A program made the translations under genes and the position numbers. A DNA stretch of 64,000 nt from Terrabacter tumescens. Lineage in GTDB: Bacteria; Actinomycetota; Actinomycetes; Actinomycetales; Dermatophilaceae. The stretch is taken from positions 62,001 through 126,000 of the forward strand of contig NZ_BMNZ01000006.1 of NCBI RefSeq assembly GCF_014646815.1, in the 5' to 3' direction. Within the stretch, counting starts at the first letter, position 1, and every line of letters starts with the position of its first letter. This document shows, in pieces, positions 1 to 9,402 of this stretch. Below the pieces are notes generated by a model. It was not told where the DNA came from, searched no databases, and saw only the letters and a program-made list of their open reading frames with translations.

Positions 1-302
1 CGCCCGGTCGACGACGCCGCGCGCCACCCGCCCGAAGGCGGTCTGGACGTCGTCGACGACGACGCACGGCACCCCGTCGACGGGACGGGAGGTCAGTGCC
101 GCCACCGCCCCGGCCTCGACGGCGGCTGCGACGAAGTCGTGACCGTCGGCGGTCTCGCCGACACGTGCGACGTAGAGGCTGCCCGGCCCGCACTCGCGCG
201 AGTCGGTGGTGACGGTGCCGTCGATGACGACGGTCTCGGGGCTCTGGGTGCCGTGCACCTCACCGCCGGTGAGGTCACGGATCTCGCTGAGCGACAAGGA
301 GA

Positions 303-306
<4 letters not shown>
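1..306 (-). CDS. murF: MurF, N-terminal part (cut by window edge)
   Basis: UDP-MurNAc-tripeptide:D-Ala-D-Ala ligase, a cytoplasmic enzyme adding the terminal dipeptide of the peptidoglycan precursor. Only the first 102 residues are present, open to the window edge. The reading begins with a GTG codon and gives MISLSEIRDLTGGEVHG, then a VTTDSRECGPGSLYVARVGE stretch and GHDFVAAAVEAGAVAALTSR. This is the typical Mur ligase N-terminal UDP-binding domain (DSR, PGxLYVA, HDFxxxAxxxGA). The GTG overlaps the murE stop (GTGA), so the two are translationally coupled, as usual in dcw clusters. The Mur ATPase domains lie outside the window, so the assignment rests on domain 1 plus gene order. Confidence 0.88.
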
Positions 307-1952
<1,646 letters not shown>

Positions 1953-1963
1953 GTCATCCCAAC

Positions 1964-4174
1964 TTACAGGCCATCCCGCTTGGCCCGCGCATTGCTGATG
2001 ACCGCAGGGTCGTCGGACGACAGCGGCTTGTCGGCCCAGACGTGGTAGTCCAGGTTCGACTTCGGGCTGGGCGGAGCGGCGGTGCGCTCGAGGAGGTAGG
2101 ACATCACCTGGTTGAAGACCGGGCCGGCGAGAGCGCCACCGAACATGCCGGCGCTCGGCTTCTGGATGAAGACGGCGACGACGTACTTGGGCGCCTCGGC
2201 CGGCGCGAAGCCGATGAAGGAGGCCGTGAAGCCGTTGTAGCGCTTGAGCTTGTCGTCGTAGCGGTCGGCGGTGCCCGTCTTGCCGGCGACGCGGTAGCCC
2301 TTGATGCGGGCCGCGCTCGCCGTGCCGTTCTCGCCCGTGACCTCCTCCATCATCCGCGACAGCTTGACCGCGGTGTCCTCGGTGACGACGCGCGAGGGCG
2401 TCGTCGCGGGCGACGGGATGAAGGTGCCGCTGTCGTTGACCGTGCCCTCGACGAGGGACGGCGGCACGCGTACGCCCTTGTTGGCGATGGCCTGGAAGAC
2501 ACCGGCCTGCTGGATGGCCGTCACGGCGTAGCCCTGGCCGAAGAGGATGGTGTAGCGGCGGGTCGAGACCCAGTCCTTGGCGCCGGCGAGCAGGCCGGCC
2601 GACTCGCCGGGGAAGCCGACGGGAGTCTTGGAGCCGATCCCGAACTTGCGGTAGTACGCCTCCATGATCGCCGGCGAGACGCGCTCGCCGATGAGCATGG
2701 TGCCCATGTTGGAGGACTTGGCGAGCACGCCGGTCGCGGTCATGTTCTCGACGCCGTGGGGCTCGTTGTCCTTGAAGTTCGTACCGGCCCGCGGCAGCCG
2801 CGGCGGGACGATGACGCCGGTGTCGGGGGTGATGACGCCCTGCTCGAGCGCAGCGGCCATCGTCATGAGCTTGCCGGTGGAGCCGGGCTCGAACGCGTCG
2901 TTGAAGGCGTAGTTGCCCAGGGCCGCGGACTTGGCGTCCGCGAGGTCGTTGGGGTCGAACGTCGGGTAGCTCGCGGCGGCCCTGACCTTGCCGGTGGCGA
3001 CCTCCAGCACGACGGCGGTGCCGGACTCGGCGCCGACGGCGGTGACCTGCTTGGCGAGGGCGTTCTGGGCGTACCACTGCAGGTCGGCGTCGATCGTCAG
3101 CTTGACGTCGCGCCCGTTGACGACGGGGGTGTCGACGCGCTGGGAGCCGGGGATGATGTAGCCGTCGCGGGCCCGCTCGGCGACGCTGCGCCCGGGGGTG
3201 CCCCGCAGCGCGGTGTCGAGCATCTGCTCGATTCCGCCGGCGCCGCTCTGGTCGTCGGGGCGGACGAAGCCGACGAGCTGACCGAGGGCCATGGAGGTCG
3301 GGTAGATCCGCTGCGCCGTGCGCTCACCGGTGATGCCGGGGATGCCGAGGGCCCGGATCTCGCGGTAGATCGCCGGGTTGACCTCCTTCTTGATCACGAC
3401 GTAGCGCGTCCCCGAGCGGGTGAAGAGCTTGGTCAGGGCGGTCGGCGTCATCTGGAGCAGCGGCGCGAGGTCCGCGGCGGCGCGGGTCACACCGACCTTG
3501 GTGCGCACGCCGTCGATCCGGACGACGTACTCGGGGATGATCGTCGGGTCCGCGGCGATGGTGAAGCGCTCGACGGAGTCGGCGAGGACCTGGCCGTTGG
3601 TGTCGAGGATCTGGCCGCGCATGGCCGGCGTGATGGTCTGGACCGAGCGCTTGAACAGCGCCGCCTCCTGCGTCGCCGACGCGTCGAACGCCTGGATGCG
3701 TAGCAGCTGGCCGGCGAAGATCGTGAAGACGAAGAGGATCGCGACGAAGATGACCCGCGCACGGCGGCGCGGGTTCGCGCGCGAGATCCGCAGCTGGCGG
3801 CGTGGTCGACGAGGGCCCCGAGGTCCACCCGGACCCGACGCGGCCCCGCGCTTCGGCGCCGGCCCGCGGCCCCGGGCAGCGGGCGCCGACCTGGCAGGTG
3901 CCGGCCGACGGGCCCCGGGCGCTCCGCTCCGGGTCGGCGCAGCACCCCGGCCGGCCGACGTCGCTCGCGCCGCGGTGCCCGCCTTGGGGTTGGTGGGACG
4001 GCCGCCAGCGCCCTGACGGACCTGGCCGGGCTGGGCGGCGCGGCCCTGGGTCGTGCGCCCCTGGCCGGTGCGTGCCTGGGTCGTGCGCCCCTGGGCAGAC
4101 CGTGGCTGGGTCGCTCGTGCAGGCGCAGCGCCCCGACCGGTCCTTCGTGGATCGGTCCCTCGGGTCTGCGTCAC
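1964..4174 (-). CDS. ftsI: FtsI / PBP3, septal peptidoglycan transpeptidase
   Basis: Class B penicillin-binding protein cross-linking septal peptidoglycan in the divisome; 736 residues. A long, very basic Pro/Ala/Arg/Gln-rich cytoplasmic tail (1-139) contains repeats of GRTTQ type. It is followed by one membrane segment (about 140-157), the PBP dimerisation domain and a transpeptidase domain with all three motifs: SxxK as STGK with Ser432, SSN at 487-489 and KTGT at 632-635. No PASTA domain follows. The gene starts four bases after ftsL ends. The tail is longer than the usual 20-60 residues of the family and resembles the extended tails of actinobacterial FtsI. No frameshift or motif loss is visible. 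Confidence 0.95.
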   Translation of the reverse strand: MTQTRGTDPRRTGRGAAPARATQPRSAQGRTTQARTGQGRTTQGRAAQPGQVRQGAGGRPTNPKAGTAARATSAGRGAAPTRSGAPGARRPAPARSAPAARGRGPAPKRGAASGPGGPRGPRRPRRQLRISRANPRRRARVIFVAILFVFTIFAGQLLRIQAFDASATQEAALFKRSVQTITPAMRGQILDTNGQVLADSVERFTIAADPTIIPEYVVRIDGVRTKVGVTRAAADLAPLLQMTPTALTKLFTRSGTRYVVIKKEVNPAIYREIRALGIPGITGERTAQRIYPTSMALGQLVGFVRPDDQSGAGGIEQMLDTALRGTPGRSVAERARDGYIIPGSQRVDTPVVNGRDVKLTIDADLQWYAQNALAKQVTAVGAESGTAVVLEVATGKVRAAASYPTFDPNDLADAKSAALGNYAFNDAFEPGSTGKLMTMAAALEQGVITPDTGVIVPPRLPRAGTNFKDNEPHGVENMTATGVLAKSSNMGTMLIGERVSPAIMEAYYRKFGIGSKTPVGFPGESAGLLAGAKDWVSTRRYTILFGQGYAVTAIQQAGVFQAIANKGVRVPPSLVEGTVNDSGTFIPSPATTPSRVVTEDTAVKLSRMMEEVTGENGTASAARIKGYRVAGKTGTADRYDDKLKRYNGFTASFIGFAPAEAPKYVVAVFIQKPSAGMFGGALAGPVFNQVMSYLLERTAAPPSPKSNLDYHVWADKPLSSDDPAVISNARAKRDGL

Positions 4175-4178
4175 GGGA

Positions 4179-4829
4179 TCACCTCACCGTCGTCTGCTGG
4201 GCCTGCCCGCTCGGGTCCGACGTGGCACCGCCCGTGGGCCGGCCCGTCGCCGCACCCGGCGTCGTGCCCAGTGTGGGTGCTGCGGTGGCCTGCGCCCCGG
4301 CACCCGGCGTCGTCGGCGTGGCGGCCGACGCCGCCGACGCGTTGGCTCCGACCTTGGTGGCGGAGGACAGGATCTTCTTCACCGAGGCGGTCACGGCCGG
4401 CGGCGTCGGGCTCGTGACGATCGGGAAGGCGTTGTTCTTCGTCGCCGCCTCGGGCTCGCCCGTGACGGTGCCCTTCGCCAGGTCTACGTAGCCACGGGTG
4501 TTCATCCGCACCATCCCGAGCTCGGCGGCGCTGCGCGCGAGCGCGCCGGTCGCGGACGCCCGGTCGATCTCCTCCTGGAGGTTGCCGGCGGTGTCGCTGA
4601 GGCGGGCGGACTCGCGCTGAAGGTCACCGAGGGCGAGCGAGCCCTGGGCCAGGGCGGTGTTGAGCAGCAGCAGGGCGATGAGGCCGGCGATGAGCAGCGC
4701 GATGCACGTCGTGGCGAAGGCGCCGTTGCCCGTGCGCGTGATGCTGCTCGGGATGACCCGGAGCGGAGTCGGGGCTGGCCCGCGCCGCGGCGCGCGGAGC
4801 GGCCGGGCCGTGGCGGTCATCTGGCTCAT
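4179..4829 (-). CDS. ftsL: FtsL-like bitopic division protein
   Basis: Short septal membrane protein expected to join FtsB/FtsQ in the divisome; 216 residues. A basic cytoplasmic tail (1-36) is followed by one membrane span (about 37-60) and a short heptad-like coiled coil (about 62-95, [21 protein letters not shown]). The Ala/Thr/Pro/Gly-rich extracytoplasmic tail of about 100 residues is low in complexity. FtsL sequences diverge strongly, so identity comes mainly from position between rsmH and ftsI and from this topology. The ATG overlaps the rsmH stop (ATGA). A second ATG at codon 4 is an alternative start. Confidence 0.85.
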   Translation of the reverse strand: MSQMTATARPLRAPRRGPAPTPLRVIPSSITRTGNGAFATTCIALLIAGLIALLLLNTALAQGSLALGDLQRESARLSDTAGNLQEEIDRASATGALARSAAELGMVRMNTRGYVDLAKGTVTGEPEAATKNNAFPIVTSPTPPAVTASVKKILSSATKVGANASAASAATPTTPGAGAQATAAPTLGTTPGAATGRPTGGATSDPSGQAQQTTVR

Positions 4830-5848
4830 CGGGTGGTTCCCTTCCTGGTCCTGCTGTCCGTGGTGCCGGCTGAGGTGCTCGTGGAGGTGTCGCGGATGCG
4901 TTCCGCGACGCGGAGTCGGGCCGACGCGGCCCGGGGGTTGGTGGTGACCTCCTCGTCCGACGGCGCCTCGGCGCCGCGCGTGACGAGGGAGAGGTATGCC
5001 GCGTGCTCGGGGAGCTCGACGGGCAGACCCGGCGGGGTGCTGGAGGTGGCACCCGCTGCGAACGCGCGCTTCGTCGCGCGGTCCTCGAGCGAGTGGTAGG
5101 ACAGCACCGCGATCCGGCCGCCGACGGCGAGGACGTCGATCGCCTCGTCGATGGCACGGCGCCAGACCTCGAGCTCGTCGTTGACCTCGATGCGCAGGGC
5201 CTGGAAGGTCCGCTTGGCCGGGTGCCCGCTCTGGCGCTGCGAGGCCGCCGGGATGACGCGCCGCAGCATCTCGACGAGGCGGCCCGAGGAGGTGTAGGGC
5301 TCGATCTCGCGGTCGTGGACGACCGCCTTGGCGATCTTGCGGGCGAAGCGCTCCTCGCCGTAGTCGCGCAGGATGCGGGTGAGGTCCTCGACCGAGTAGG
5401 TGTTGAGGACGTCCGCCGCGGTGATCCCGCTCGACTGGTCCATGCGCATGTCGAGCGGTGCGTCGACGCGGTAGGCGAAGCCGCGGTCGGCCTCGTCGAG
5501 CTGGAGCGAGCTGACACCGAGGTCGAAGAGGATGCCGTCGACGGCAGGCACGTCGAGGTCGGCGACGACCTGCTTGATGTCGTCGTAGACGGCGTGCACC
5601 GGCCGGAACCGGTCGCCGAAGCGTGCGAGGCGCTCCCCCGCGAGCGCCAGGGCCTCACGGTCGCGGTCGATGCCGACGACGGTGCACTCCGGGAAGCGCT
5701 CGAGCACGCCCTCGGCGTGGCCGCCCATGCCGAGCGTGCCGTCGACGTGCAGGGCGCCGGGACGCTCCAGGGCGGGCGCGAGCAGGTGGAGGATCCGGTC
5801 GCGCATGACGGGGACGTGGCGTCCCTGCGCCGGTCCTCGATCGCTCAT
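4826..5848 (-). CDS. rsmH: RsmH (MraW), 16S rRNA m4C1402 methyltransferase
   Basis: SAM-dependent N4-methylation of C1402 in the 16S rRNA decoding centre; 340 residues, slightly longer than the usual 310-320. It begins with the characteristic [18 protein letters not shown], then the SAM-binding [12 protein letters not shown] loop, [28 protein letters not shown] and LSYHSLEDR, all family hallmarks. The ATG at 5848 has a GAGAGGGA ribosome site 7-8 bases upstream. The stop overlaps the ftsL start. A 376 bp gap separates it from mraZ, so the distal genes may also have a local promoter. Confidence 0.96.
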   Translation of the reverse strand: MSDRGPAQGRHVPVMRDRILHLLAPALERPGALHVDGTLGMGGHAEGVLERFPECTVVGIDRDREALALAGERLARFGDRFRPVHAVYDDIKQVVADLDVPAVDGILFDLGVSSLQLDEADRGFAYRVDAPLDMRMDQSSGITAADVLNTYSVEDLTRILRDYGEERFARKIAKAVVHDREIEPYTSSGRLVEMLRRVIPAASQRQSGHPAKRTFQALRIEVNDELEVWRRAIDEAIDVLAVGGRIAVLSYHSLEDRATKRAFAAGATSSTPPGLPVELPEHAAYLSLVTRGAEAPSDEEVTTNPRAASARLRVAERIRDTSTSTSAGTTDSRTRKGTTR

Positions 5849-6224
5849 GGTGCGTCCCTCTCACGGTGGTGCTGCGGATGCCCGGTCGGTCGTGCGCCTG
5901 TGGTGCACGGGGGCTGTGTGGCTGGTGTGGCTGGTGTGACCGAGACGCGGGTAGAGCCCTGCTCTCGGTGCGGGGTTGGGGTGGCCGGTCGGCCGGTGCT
6001 GGCGACGATCAGGTGGAGGGTGCTGATCGCTGCCGGATGGGGAGGTGGTCGTGCTGCTCGTGTCCACCTGGGGGCTGGTCCCCATCCGCTACCTCGCCCG
6101 GGACGGGGGAAGTCGTCCCGGGAGCGGAGCGGCTGGAGGCCGGCACTCAGGTGCAGTCGGTCGGGGTGTCGGTCGGAGGTGGTCGGGTGCGGTGGGTGGC
6201 TGGTCGGGGGCGGCGGTCCGGGGC
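5849..6224. other. Intergenic mraZ-rsmH region with short direct repeats
   Basis: 376 bp with no convincing gene; short frames in it lack family-like sequence and start sites. It contains tandem GTGTGGCTG units at 5916-5924 and 5925-5933 plus a degenerate third copy at 5934-5942. The stretch is rich in GTGG/GGTG on the plus strand. It may be a long leader of the rsmH message or hold a second promoter; neither can be shown here. Confidence 0.5.
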
Positions 6225-6656
6225 TCAGAAGAGCCCGGGGATCACCTCCTCCGCCGTGTCGGCGAAGCTCTGCTCGGTCTGCTCGAGGTAGGCGTTCCAG
6301 ACCGCGCTGTCCCAGACCTCGAGGCGGGAGCCGGCACCGATGACCGTGACCTCGCGGTCGAGGCCGGCGTACTGGCGCAGGTTGGCCGGGATGGTGAAGC
6401 GCCCCTGCTTGTCCGGGATCTCGTCGGAGGCACCGGAGAGGAAGACGCGCATGTAGTCGCGAGCGACCTTGCTCGTCGTCGGGGCCTGGCGCATCTGGTC
6501 GGCGACCCGGACGAACTCGTCCATCGGGTAGATGAACAGGCTGCGCTCCTGGCCGCGGGTGACGACGAGGCCACCGGCCATCCGCTCGCGGTACTTCGCG
6601 GGCAGGAACAGTCGGCCCTTCTCGTCGAGCCGGGGTGAGTGCGTCCCGAGAAACAT
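6225..6656 (-). CDS. mraZ: MraZ, dcw-cluster transcriptional regulator
   Basis: DNA-binding regulator of the division and cell wall cluster; 143 residues, standard length. It has two AbrB-like MraZ repeats, each with the DxKGR signature: [20 protein letters not shown] at 2-21 and [20 protein letters not shown] in the second half. MraZ forms rings that contact several equally spaced repeats before its own gene. Such repeats (GTGGAG, 10 bp apart) sit directly over the promoter predicted here, so autoregulation is likely. The ATG at 6656 follows an AGGGGAGG ribosome site. Confidence 0.96.
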   Translation of the reverse strand: MFLGTHSPRLDEKGRLFLPAKYRERMAGGLVVTRGQERSLFIYPMDEFVRVADQMRQAPTTSKVARDYMRVFLSGASDEIPDKQGRFTIPANLRQYAGLDREVTVIGAGSRLEVWDSAVWNAYLEQTEQSFADTAEEVIPGLF

Positions 6657-6711
6657 GGACCGCCACCTCCCCTTTGTCGACCCTCAGGCGCACCCATTCA
6701 CTACCTTGATG

Positions 6712-6743
6712 CTCCACGATACTCCACTCTCCTCCACCGTCAA
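6712..6743 (-). promoter_or_regulatory. Predicted mraZ promoter overlapped by three MraZ-type boxes
   Basis: On the minus strand, TTGACG (6743-6738) and TATCGT (6721-6716) with a 16 bp spacer form a plausible -35/-10 pair about 60 bp before mraZ. Three direct GTGGAG repeats occur exactly 10 bp apart at 6737-6732, 6727-6722 and 6717-6712. They fill the spacer and overlap the -10. Known MraZ proteins bind sets of G-rich TGGG-type repeats about 10 bp apart before mraZ. The boxes are seen directly; binding and repression are inferred. Confidence 0.8.
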
Positions 6744-6798
6744 CGACGTTTTACCCAATTTGGTCCGGCGAGTTGCACGTTTGCGCAGGTCAGATGCG

Positions 6799-6814
6799 GT
6801 GGAGCGAAGTGGAG
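6799..6814 (+). promoter_or_regulatory. GTGGAG box pair facing moxR (distal)
   Basis: GTGGAGCGAAGTGGAG: two GTGGAG boxes spaced 10 bp on the plus strand, opposite in orientation to the mraZ set and about 310 bp before moxR. Same spacing and core as the mraZ operator; a second candidate MraZ site. Confidence 0.6.
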
Positions 6815-6936
6815 TGCTGCGAGCGCCACGCGTGACGCAGGCGACGCAGCCCCGCCGCCCGCTCCCCCGTGGCACGCGCACGAGCCACACGGCATACGCC
6901 CGGGAACGAACCGAACGCCTCCCCCGGACGTTGGAG

Positions 6937-6952
6937 GTGGAGGAAAGTGGAG
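6937..6952 (+). promoter_or_regulatory. GTGGAG box pair facing moxR (proximal)
   Basis: GTGGAGGAAAGTGGAG matches the core of the mraZ operator, GTGGAGGAGAGTGGAG, at 15 of 16 bases but in the opposite orientation. It lies about 170 bp before the moxR start and directly follows TTGGAG, a weak -35-like hexamer placed as TTGACG is at mraZ. No good -10 is evident. MraZ control of the moxR operon is inferred from the match. Confidence 0.65.
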
Positions 6953-7120
6953 ACAGGGTCGTCGGCCCTGTTCCCCCAGTCCCCTGCAGGTCTCCATCCG
7001 GTCACGACCGGGTCGGCCCTACCGGTGACGTGGGTCCATGGGAGAAGATCACCTGACGGGTGGCCAGCCCGCCACGAACGGCTCTGCGCCACGACATGGG
7101 GACGACAAGCGGAGGACAGT

Positions 7121-8143
7121 GTGACGACGACGGACACGGGGCTCGAGACCACGGCATCGGCCGGCTCGCCCGCGGGCGCCAGCGGTGACGGGGCCGACCT
7201 CGGCCTGATCCACGACGTGGCCGACCGCCTCATCGGTGCGATGACGAGCGTCATCGAGGGCAAGGCCGACGTCGTCCGCACCACCGTGACCGTGCTCTTC
7301 GCCGGTGGGCACCTGCTCATCGAGGACGTTCCCGGCGTCGGCAAGACGATGCTCGCCAAGACGCTGGCCCGTTCGATCGACGCCACGGTGCGCCGCATCC
7401 AGTTCACGCCGGACCTGCTGCCGAGCGACGTGACGGGCGTCAGCATCTTCAACCAGGACGCGCGCCGCTTCGAGTTCCGGCCGGGCGCCATCTTCGCCAA
7501 CGTCGTCGTCGGCGACGAGATCAACCGCGCCTCCCCCAAGACCCAGTCGGCGCTGCTCGAGTCGATGGAGGAGCGCCAGGTCACCGTCGACGGCACGACC
7601 TACACGCTGCAGGCCCCCTTCATCGTCATGGCCACCCAGAACCCCATCGAGATGGAGGGCACCTACCCCCTCCCCGAGGCCCAGCGCGACCGGTTCATGG
7701 CCCGCATCTCGATGGGCTACCCCTCCCCCCGCGCGGAGCTCGACCTGCTCGAGACCCACGGCTCGACCTCGCCGCTCGACGCGCTGACCCCGGTGACCGA
7801 CGCCGAGACGATCAACCGCGTCGTGCAGTCCGTCAGCCACGTCCACGCGAGCCCGGCGGTGCGCCAGTACATCGTCGACCTCGTCACCCGCTCTCGGTCC
7901 ACGACGGCGCTGCGGCTCGGCGCGTCCCCCCGCGCGGCCCTGCACCTGCTGCGTGCCTCGCGGGCGTACGCCGCGCTCGAGGGGCGCGACCACGTGATCC
8001 CCGACGACGTCCAGGTCCTGGCCGGTCCCGTGCTCGCGCACCGGCTCATGCCCTCGAGCGAGACCCAGCTCGCGCGCCGCACGACCGCCGAGGTGGTCAC
8101 CGACCTGCTCCGCCAGGTGCCGGTGCCGCCCACAGCCCGCTGA
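7121..8143 (+). CDS. MoxR-family AAA+ ATPase
   Basis: AAA+ chaperone-like ATPase of the MoxR family, probably acting on the product or substrate of its membrane-linked neighbours; 340 residues. Walker A is DVPGVGKT (about 77-84), Walker B is VVVGDEINRA and sensor 1 is FIVMATQNPIEMEGTYPLPE, followed by the C-terminal lid. The GTG at 7121 was chosen because GGAGGA lies at 7111-7116 and the conserved region begins soon after; the frame stays open upstream to 6869 without homology. DUF58 and transglutaminase genes follow, the classic MoxR-DUF58-TgpA order. Two GTGGAG box pairs lie in its leader. Confidence 0.93.
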   Translation: MTTTDTGLETTASAGSPAGASGDGADLGLIHDVADRLIGAMTSVIEGKADVVRTTVTVLFAGGHLLIEDVPGVGKTMLAKTLARSIDATVRRIQFTPDLLPSDVTGVSIFNQDARRFEFRPGAIFANVVVGDEINRASPKTQSALLESMEERQVTVDGTTYTLQAPFIVMATQNPIEMEGTYPLPEAQRDRFMARISMGYPSPRAELDLLETHGSTSPLDALTPVTDAETINRVVQSVSHVHASPAVRQYIVDLVTRSRSTTALRLGASPRAALHLLRASRAYAALEGRDHVIPDDVQVLAGPVLAHRLMPSSETQLARRTTAEVVTDLLRQVPVPPTAR

Positions 8144-8157
8144 GCGGGGACGCGAAC

Positions 8158-9402
8158 ATGCGCTCGCTGTGGAGCGTGCTGACGACGCGGGGCCGGGCCT
8201 TCATGGGCTCCGGCGCCGTCCTCGTGCTCGCCGGCGTCATCTTCGGCTTCCGTGACCTCACGCGCTTCGGGGTGCTCCTCGTCGCACTGCCCATCATCTC
8301 GGCGGTGCTCGTGCGCACGCGCAAGACGCGCATGCGCATCGAGCGGCACACCCACCCGGAACGGATCAGCGTCGGCCAGGACGCCCACGTCACCCTCTCC
8401 TTCGAGAACGTCTCGAGCGCCACGACCCCGATCTTCCTCGCGGAGGAGCGCCTCGACTACGTCCTCGGTGACCGGCCGCGCTTCGTCGTCGGCCGCATCC
8501 CGTCCGGACGGGTACGCGCCATCGACTATGCCGTCCGCTCCCACCTGCGCGGACGCCACCACCTCGGCCCCCTCGGCGTGCAGGTGCAGGACCCCTTCGG
8601 CCTCGCCAACCGCAACGCGGTGCTCGAGGGGACGGCGGACCTCATCGTGCTCCCCGCCGTGCACCCGCTCTCCTCCAACCGTCAGCCGAGCGCCGGAGTC
8701 GGCTCGGAGGGCGAGCAGGCACAGCTCATCTCCCTGCACGGCGAGGACGACGTCACCATCCGCGAGTACCGCGACGGCGACGACCTGCGTCGCATCCACT
8801 GGCCGGCGACGGCCCGCACGGGTGACCTCATGGTGCGCCAGGAGGACCGACCGGCCCAGCGTCGCGCCGTCGTCATCATCGACCCGCGCCCCTCCGCCCA
8901 CGGTGGCACTGGAGCGAGCAGCTCGTTCGAGTGGGCGGTGACGGCCGCGGCCTCCGTGGCGGTCCACCTGTGCGACTCGGGGTATGCCGTCCACCTCGTC
9001 TGCGCCGAGACGGTCGAGACGTCGCGGGCCGCCGAGACGATGACGCCCGACGAGATCCTCGACGTGCTGGCCGTGGCCACGACACGGGACGACACCGGTG
9101 AGGACGAGATCCTCCGCGCCGGGCAGGCCCTCGCCTCTGCGGGCGGCTTCCTCGTGGCCATCGTCGGCCCGTCCGGCCGGGACGTCACCTCGCGCGTGGC
9201 GAGCCTGCGCCAGCCCGGCACCACCGGGCTCGCTCTCGTCCTCGACGCGCGCAGCTTCGGCACCACCGATGCCGAGGAGGCCGAGCCGCACGTCGACGCG
9301 CTGCGACTCGCCGGCTGGCGAGCCGTCGCCGTCCAGCGCGACGAGGACGTCGCGCACGCCTGGGCCGTGCTGACGGCCGCGACCGTGGGAGGCAGCCGAT
9401 GA
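8158..9402 (+). CDS. DUF58 family membrane-associated protein
   Basis: Member of the DUF58 family, whose vWA-like C-terminal part is thought to be served by the MoxR ATPase; 414 residues. Two close hydrophobic segments near the N-terminus (about 17-30 and 37-51) anchor it. The conserved DUF58 core follows around 195-230 (TIREYRDGDDLRRIHWPATA). The start has GGGGA upstream and lies 14 bp after moxR. The stop overlaps the next ATG, so all three genes are probably co-translated. The biochemical function of the family is not settled. Confidence 0.9.
   Translation: MRSLWSVLTTRGRAFMGSGAVLVLAGVIFGFRDLTRFGVLLVALPIISAVLVRTRKTRMRIERHTHPERISVGQDAHVTLSFENVSSATTPIFLAEERLDYVLGDRPRFVVGRIPSGRVRAIDYAVRSHLRGRHHLGPLGVQVQDPFGLANRNAVLEGTADLIVLPAVHPLSSNRQPSAGVGSEGEQAQLISLHGEDDVTIREYRDGDDLRRIHWPATARTGDLMVRQEDRPAQRRAVVIIDPRPSAHGGTGASSSFEWAVTAAASVAVHLCDSGYAVHLVCAETVETSRAAETMTPDEILDVLAVATTRDDTGEDEILRAGQALASAGGFLVAIVGPSGRDVTSRVASLRQPGTTGLALVLDARSFGTTDAEEAEPHVDALRLAGWRAVAVQRDEDVAHAWAVLTAATVGGSR

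Noticed and set aside
1953-3077. N-terminal extension of murE into ftsI
   Set aside because: The extension is a shadow of ftsI; homology begins right after the GTG at 1952.
5861-6085. Short 74-codon frame between mraZ and rsmH
   Set aside because: His/Pro/Arg-rich, no ribosome site, no resemblance to a dcw-cluster protein.
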